Source: Chloroflexota bacterium
GTDB lineage: Bacteria > Chloroflexota > Chloroflexia > Thermomicrobiales > UBA6265
Assembly: GCA_023424355.1 (NCBI GenBank)
Contig: JAFAEA010000401.1
Span: 1-7,917 of the forward strand
Reading direction: 5' to 3'
Length of the DNA: 7,917 nt
The notes below the pieces were generated by a model, which was not told the DNA's origin, ran no database searches, and saw only the letters and a list, made by a program, of their open reading frames with translations. The position numbers and the translations under genes are program-made. Below are positions 4,627 to 7,917 of this stretch, piece after piece (position 1 is the first letter of the stretch; every line of letters begins with the position of its first letter).

Positions 4627-5562
4627 TCACGACTCTGGAGTCGCATCTGCCGGTAACGCATCGTGGCGGAAGTATTCAGAATCCGGCACGCCATCGCGAT
4701 TGATGGAAACCATCATCCATTGGGTGCCATCCCATTCCACGGTCACCACGCTCGGCCACTCAATCCAGTTTCCATCGGAGTCCACTGGCACCAGCCAAAC
4801 ATCGGCACCGCGCAGGTTCACGCCCTCGCCGCCGAAATCCTGACGGAACGTATCTGTGTGGTACACGACGAGGTTCATGCCATCACTGGTGAGCACCGGC
4901 TGAATCTGGGAGTGTCGATTGGCGACACCGTCCGCGATTTCTGCATCGGTGAGACCATCGGTTCCATCCGGGAAGACCTCTTGACCCAGTAACCATATGA
5001 AGAACTCGCTCTCGTATGCCATGGCTCCGCGCCAATTCTGCTGTTGGATACAGGTGTTCCAATCGCGCAGGAGCAATTGAGCCGCTCCTGCTGGAGCATC
5101 GACGATACCAGACTCGTTGAACGGCTCCACATCAGCCTCGGATTTCCGGACGATAGAGGCGATTTCCGCCTCGGTGCGTGGTGTGCGGCGGCAGACTCCG
5201 GGAGAATCCCTCACGAGCGATTCCGGAGTCGGCGCCGAGCCGTGTTGATTATTCCCCGGCCCCCACACCTGTATCCCCACCGAAATCAGCGATGCCACCA
5301 ACCCGATCACCAATACCGCCGCGATGGCGTTCACAATTGCCTTGCCGTTACGCCACCACTGGTGTGGCCGAACGAGTTCCTCGCCAGGCTCACTGCCGAT
5401 CCAGCCGGCATCGTTGGCGAGATGCACCATCTGGATGGCGACATCCTGCAGCTCTGGTTCGATCTCATCGATCCCGGTTGGATCGCCTTGCAATAGTCGA
5501 TCCAGTCCGCGGTTGAAGCGATCGTCCCGGGCGTTTTCGTTCATGGGGGTGGGGACGTTCAT
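4627..5562 (-). CDS. Single-pass membrane protein, putative anti-sigma factor
   Basis: A 311-residue protein with an N-terminal cytoplasmic part of about 72 residues ('DRFNRGLDRLLQGDP', 14-28, and an acidic 'IDEIEPELQDVA', 31-42). One transmembrane helix lies at about 76-98, followed by a linker 'GSAPTPES' (108-115), an external domain (about 120-300) and a tail 'DATPES'. Its ATG overlaps the sigma-factor stop (ATGA, 5559-5562), with GGAG at 5570-5573 inside that gene. Gene order and topology match ECF sigma/anti-sigma pairs, but the zinc anti-sigma motif HxxxCxxC is absent. The label therefore rests on context. The external part ('LLRDWNTCIQQQNW' onward, then strands) could be an NTF2-like fold; this is a guess. 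Cysteines C124 and C171 outside the membrane could pair. Confidence 0.65.
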   Translation of the reverse strand: MNVPTPMNENARDDRFNRGLDRLLQGDPTGIDEIEPELQDVAIQMVHLANDAGWIGSEPGEELVRPHQWWRNGKAIVNAIAAVLVIGLVASLISVGIQVWGPGNNQHGSAPTPESLVRDSPGVCRRTPRTEAEIASIVRKSEADVEPFNESGIVDAPAGAAQLLLRDWNTCIQQQNWRGAMAYESEFFIWLLGQEVFPDGTDGLTDAEIADGVANRHSQIQPVLTSDGMNLVVYHTDTFRQDFGGEGVNLRGADVWLVPVDSDGNWIEWPSVVTVEWDGTQWMMVSINRDGVPDSEYFRHDALPADATPES

Positions 5563-6173
5563 CGTGTAACTCCGGGTGCATTTCGCAATGTCTGAAAAGC
5601 CCTGCGCTGGGCGCTTTTGACTGCGTTTTCGCTCATATCCATGCGAGCGGCGATTTCGGCGATCGGGAGTCCGTGAAGCCGCAATCGCACAATCTCCCGA
5701 TGCGTTGGTTTTAGATGATTCAGCGCAGCATGGAGCCGATCGGCAGCATCGTTGCTACTCGCGATCTCTTCCGGCAGCGGCGCGGAATCGCGGATGGGTA
5801 GATCGTCGATCGTGGTCGATGGCTTTTTGCGACGATACTCATCGATGATGGTGTTGCGGGTAATGCGATACAACCACGCCCGAAACGGACCGGCCGTATA
5901 CCGTGGCAGTGCCTGCATCGCCTTGGTAAACACCATGCTGGTGATATCCTCTGCCAGCATCGGATCGCTCACCTTGCTCCGCACAAATCGCTGGATTTCC
6001 GGTGCGTAGCGGCGATAGAGTTCGCCAAATTCCTCCGGATTCTGCCGGGCACGCTTCACCAGCTCCTCGTCATCGAGGTCAGAACTATCGGGCTCCTGCC
6101 TGTCTATGAAGTTTTTCCAGCGCAACTTCAGCATGGCTTCGGTCTGTTCATCTCGGGCGACGCGTCTTGCCAT
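5559..6173 (-). CDS. RNA polymerase ECF-type sigma factor (sigma-70 family)
   Basis: A 204-residue two-domain sigma factor. Region 2 spans about 45-115: 'FGELYRRYAPEIQRFV' (49-64), the core-binding 'AEDITSMVFTKAM' (74-86), and the -10 melting/recognition helix 'FRAWLYRITRNTIIDEYRR' (97-115). A linker runs from 116 to 142. Region 4 spans about 143-199, with the helix-turn-helix 'LPIAEIAARMDMSENAVKSA' (169-188) that reads the -35. The first 40 residues are a variable, charged extension. ATG 6173 is the first start after an in-frame TGA at 6199-6201, though no good Shine-Dalgarno precedes it. It is cotranscribed with the overlapping membrane protein, which probably holds it inactive until an external signal arrives (inference). 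Confidence 0.95.
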   Translation of the reverse strand: MARRVARDEQTEAMLKLRWKNFIDRQEPDSSDLDDEELVKRARQNPEEFGELYRRYAPEIQRFVRSKVSDPMLAEDITSMVFTKAMQALPRYTAGPFRAWLYRITRNTIIDEYRRKKPSTTIDDLPIRDSAPLPEEIASSNDAADRLHAALNHLKPTHREIVRLRLHGLPIAEIAARMDMSENAVKSAQRRAFQTLRNAPGVTR

Positions 6174-6301
6174 GGTAGACGCAGGAGTTTGGTGGAGGTG
6201 TCATGCCGCGTGTGTTCGCACGAGGGGCATCCGGATAACCGATTCGATTAATGCGACAATATGTTCATGAAAATGAAGTCTGAAACCGTGGAGATGTCAT
6301 C
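6174..6301. promoter_or_regulatory. Divergent control region between sigma-factor and panE genes
   Basis: This 128-bp gap drives the sigma gene leftward and panE rightward. Near the sigma side is a compound hairpin: outer ATGCC (6203-6207) with GGCAT (6226-6230), inner CGTGT (6209-6213) with GCACG (6218-6222). On the minus strand it would lie in the sigma mRNA leader, about 30 nt before the ATG. On the panE side, GGAG (6290-6293) lies 8 nt before the GTG start. I see no convincing -35/-10 pair; the sigma gene may use an autoregulated ECF promoter that cannot be identified from one example. Confidence 0.35.
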
Positions 6302-7339
6302 GTGAAGATCACTGTTGTCGGGGCTGGTGCAATGGGCTCGTTGGTGGCCGCTCGCCTCACATCATCCATGAATTCGCATGCAGCCGATTCTGGCGGCGCT
6401 TCCGGTCTGGATCGCGTTCTGCTATACGGGCGTGCATCTGATCATCTCGATGCCATCCAAAAGAACGGACTGGATCTCACCGAGCGTGATGGCCAGGTGA
6501 ACAACATCCGTTTGCAAGCTACCAGCGATCCCGCTGACGTTGCCGGTAGCGATGTGGTGATTGTGTTGGTGAAGGCCTGGGCCACAGGCGAAGCTTGTGC
6601 GCCGCTTGCGCCGTATCTCGAGCGCAATACCATCGTGCTCACGCTGCAGAACGGACTCGGAAATGCCCACGCCCTGCGTGATGCGCTGACCTATAACGGC
6701 GTGCGGCCACATATCTGGATGGGTGTCACCACCCAGGCGGCAGTTCGCACCGCTCCCGGTAAAGTCACGCACACCACGGATGGCATCACTGCCATCGGGC
6801 GTCGCACCCCGGAAATCAATGATCGCCTCTCGAATCTCGCCAATGTTCTGCGAGATAACGGCTGGCGCACCAACGCCGTCGGCGATATTCATCGGTGGGT
6901 ATGGCGAAAGCTCGCCGTGAATTGCGCTCTGAATCCCACCACCGCTCTCGCTGGCGTACCGACTCGCACGGTCGCTACCGATCCCGATCTGCTGCAGGCG
7001 GCCCGCTCGATCATCGAGGAAGTGGTAGCCGTGGCGGAGAAAGAAGGCGTGCGCCTTCACACCGATACGCTGGTGGAAGTGATGGAGAACTTCGCGCTCT
7101 CCACCGCCAATCCATATACCAGCATGTATGTGGATCTGGAACAGGGCCTCCGCTCCGAGATCGATGCCATTAACGGTGCCGTGGTGCGTCACGCCCGTCG
7201 CCACAATGTGGCCGTACCAAACAATCTTATGATGATGCGGCTGATTGGTGCTCACGAGCGCGGACACCGCCCGGAATCCGGCGATTCCAAGGAAGGTTCC
7301 AGCTACACCCGCGGTTTCCACCCGACTCCACAGGTCTAA
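6302..7339 (+). CDS. panE: 2-dehydropantoate 2-reductase (ketopantoate reductase)
   Basis: Reduces ketopantoate to pantoate with NADPH, a step of pantothenate (vitamin B5/CoA) synthesis. This 345-residue protein begins with the Rossmann loop 'VVGAGAMGS' (G7, G9, G12). It keeps the expected catalytic and binding residues: K91 in 'LVKAWAT', N117 in 'TLQNGLGN', K203 and N207 in 'WRKLAVNCALNP' (K176/N180 in the E. coli enzyme), and E286 in 'GLRSEIDAINGAVV' (the E256 position). It is longer than the usual 290-315 residues because of a Ser/Gly-rich insert at about 21-37 after the first helix and a polar tail from about 321. The start is GTG 6302 with GGAG (6290-6293) 8 nt upstream; the ATG at 6294 is out of frame and stops at once. 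It is followed without a gap by the panC homologue. Confidence 0.92.
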   Translation: MKITVVGAGAMGSLVAARLTSSMNSHAADSGGASGLDRVLLYGRASDHLDAIQKNGLDLTERDGQVNNIRLQATSDPADVAGSDVVIVLVKAWATGEACAPLAPYLERNTIVLTLQNGLGNAHALRDALTYNGVRPHIWMGVTTQAAVRTAPGKVTHTTDGITAIGRRTPEINDRLSNLANVLRDNGWRTNAVGDIHRWVWRKLAVNCALNPTTALAGVPTRTVATDPDLLQAARSIIEEVVAVAEKEGVRLHTDTLVEVMENFALSTANPYTSMYVDLEQGLRSEIDAINGAVVRHARRHNVAVPNNLMMMRLIGAHERGHRPESGDSKEGSSYTRGFHPTPQV

Positions 7340-7342
7340 TGC

Positions 7343-7917
7343 ATGCAGCTTCGTAAAACGCTCACACTCACGACTCCTGATGATGTGCTGGATGCCACCA
7401 TCGGGGCGATGACGATCGGCCTGGTGCCGATCATGGGAACCATCCACGAAGGGCATCTTTCGCTCATTCGTCGGTCCGATCTCGAGAACGATGAAACCGT
7501 GGTGGCGCTGTTCGATCCTTCTGGCGATGTGCCGGATGTATCTGCGAATTGCATCACCATTGCCCACGAGGCTGGTGCGCGCATTTTCTACCGCCCGGAA
7601 CCGGCGGACATCTTCCCGGAAACCTTCGGGACTTCTGTGCGTGTACCCGATTTGGCTCAACACTGGGAAGGCGAGGCCCGGAAGGGACACTTCGACCGCG
7701 TCACCGCATGGTTCGTGATTCTGCTCAATCAGCTGCAGCCCACGCGAACCTATGTGGGCGAAAAGCACTTGCAGCAACTTCGCATTCTCGAGCGCGTGCA
7801 TGAAGATCTCGGCCTGAGTGGCGAGATCGTGCCCTGTGTCACCGTGCGCGATCCGGATGGATTACCGCTGAGTTCTTACAATGCCGGGCTTTCCGATGAG
7901 GAACGCGCGGCTGCGGT
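7343..7917 (+). CDS. panC: PanC-like protein (pantoate--beta-alanine ligase homologue, divergent; partial)
   Basis: Residues 1-191 are visible; the usual length is about 280. PanC joins pantoate and beta-alanine using ATP. Present are 'VPIMGTIHEGHLSLI' (28-42) with the HxGH ATP-binding motif (35-38), 'HWEGEARKGHF' (107-117), 'YVGEKHLQQL' (137-146, usually GEKDxQQL), 'VTVRDPDGLPLSS' (166-178) and 'LSDEER' (183-188). The conserved 'FVNPxQFxPxEDxxxYPR' loop is replaced by 'FDPSGDVPD' (57-65), about 8 residues shorter and without the pantoate-binding Gln. The ATP-contacting Arg of 'LSSRN' is Tyr179, and the 'RPGHFxGV' motif reads 'RKGHFDRV'. Family membership is clear, but normal activity is doubtful. 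ATG 7343 lies 3 nt after the panE stop; an ATG overlapping that stop (7339) ends after five codons. Confidence 0.8.
   Translation, partial: MQLRKTLTLTTPDDVLDATIGAMTIGLVPIMGTIHEGHLSLIRRSDLENDETVVALFDPSGDVPDVSANCITIAHEAGARIFYRPEPADIFPETFGTSVRVPDLAQHWEGEARKGHFDRVTAWFVILLNQLQPTRTYVGEKHLQQLRILERVHEDLGLSGEIVPCVTVRDPDGLPLSSYNAGLSDEERAAA

Noticed and set aside
7339..7356. ATG overlapping the panE stop as the panC start or a leader peptide
   Set aside because: The frame stops after five codons; the ATG at 7343 opens the PanC-like frame.
6422..7801. A 459-codon open frame on the minus strand across panE and panC
   Set aside because: It lies antisense to two recognised families, has no recognisable domain, and its openness follows from the codon bias of the plus-strand genes.

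Overview
The window looks like ordinary chromosomal DNA from a bacterium of the Chloroflexota, most likely near the Thermomicrobia. That placement is an inference. It rests on the moderately high GC content, on exported or membrane proteins with 'ATPEATPR' or 'DATPES' C-terminal tails (and an 'APTPES' linker after a membrane helix), on a Tat-type signal on a transport protein, and on the mix of families. No 16S gene or other phylogenetic marker is present.

Layout. (1) 1-718, minus: the first 239 residues of a serine beta-lactamase-like protein that runs off the left edge. (2) 803-1569, plus: a two-gene unit of an SRPBCC (polyketide cyclase-like) protein and a short MGMT-family protein, followed by a hairpin. 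(3) 1570-2722: a nitroreductase gene (minus) between two direct copies of a roughly 100-bp intergenic repeat; the right-hand spacer also holds a nested hairpin cluster. (4) 2723-3871, minus: a ThiY-like, Tat-exported substrate-binding protein with a well-conserved TPP riboswitch directly upstream. (5) 3914-4614, plus: a toxin-antitoxin module (ribbon-helix-helix-like antitoxin plus MazF/PemK toxin) with its own promoter. (6) 4627-6173, minus: an ECF sigma factor overlapping by 4 bp a single-pass membrane protein that is probably its anti-sigma partner. (7) 6302-7917, plus: ketopantoate reductase (panE), then a PanC-like protein cut off by the right edge.

How the genes work together. Two cofactor modules are visible: thiamin precursor uptake under TPP control, and pantothenate synthesis (panE with a panC homologue). 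The other units are self-contained: a toxin-antitoxin pair, and a sigma/anti-sigma pair that probably senses something outside the membrane. The ABC permease and ATPase expected for the thiamin-precursor binding protein are not in the window.

No wholly new system is evident. The points most worth a second look are the PanC homologue that lacks the family's pantoate-binding loop, the beta-lactamase-like protein that lacks the deacylating glutamate and a signal peptide, the solitary riboswitch-controlled binding protein, and the intergenic repeat family around the nitroreductase gene.
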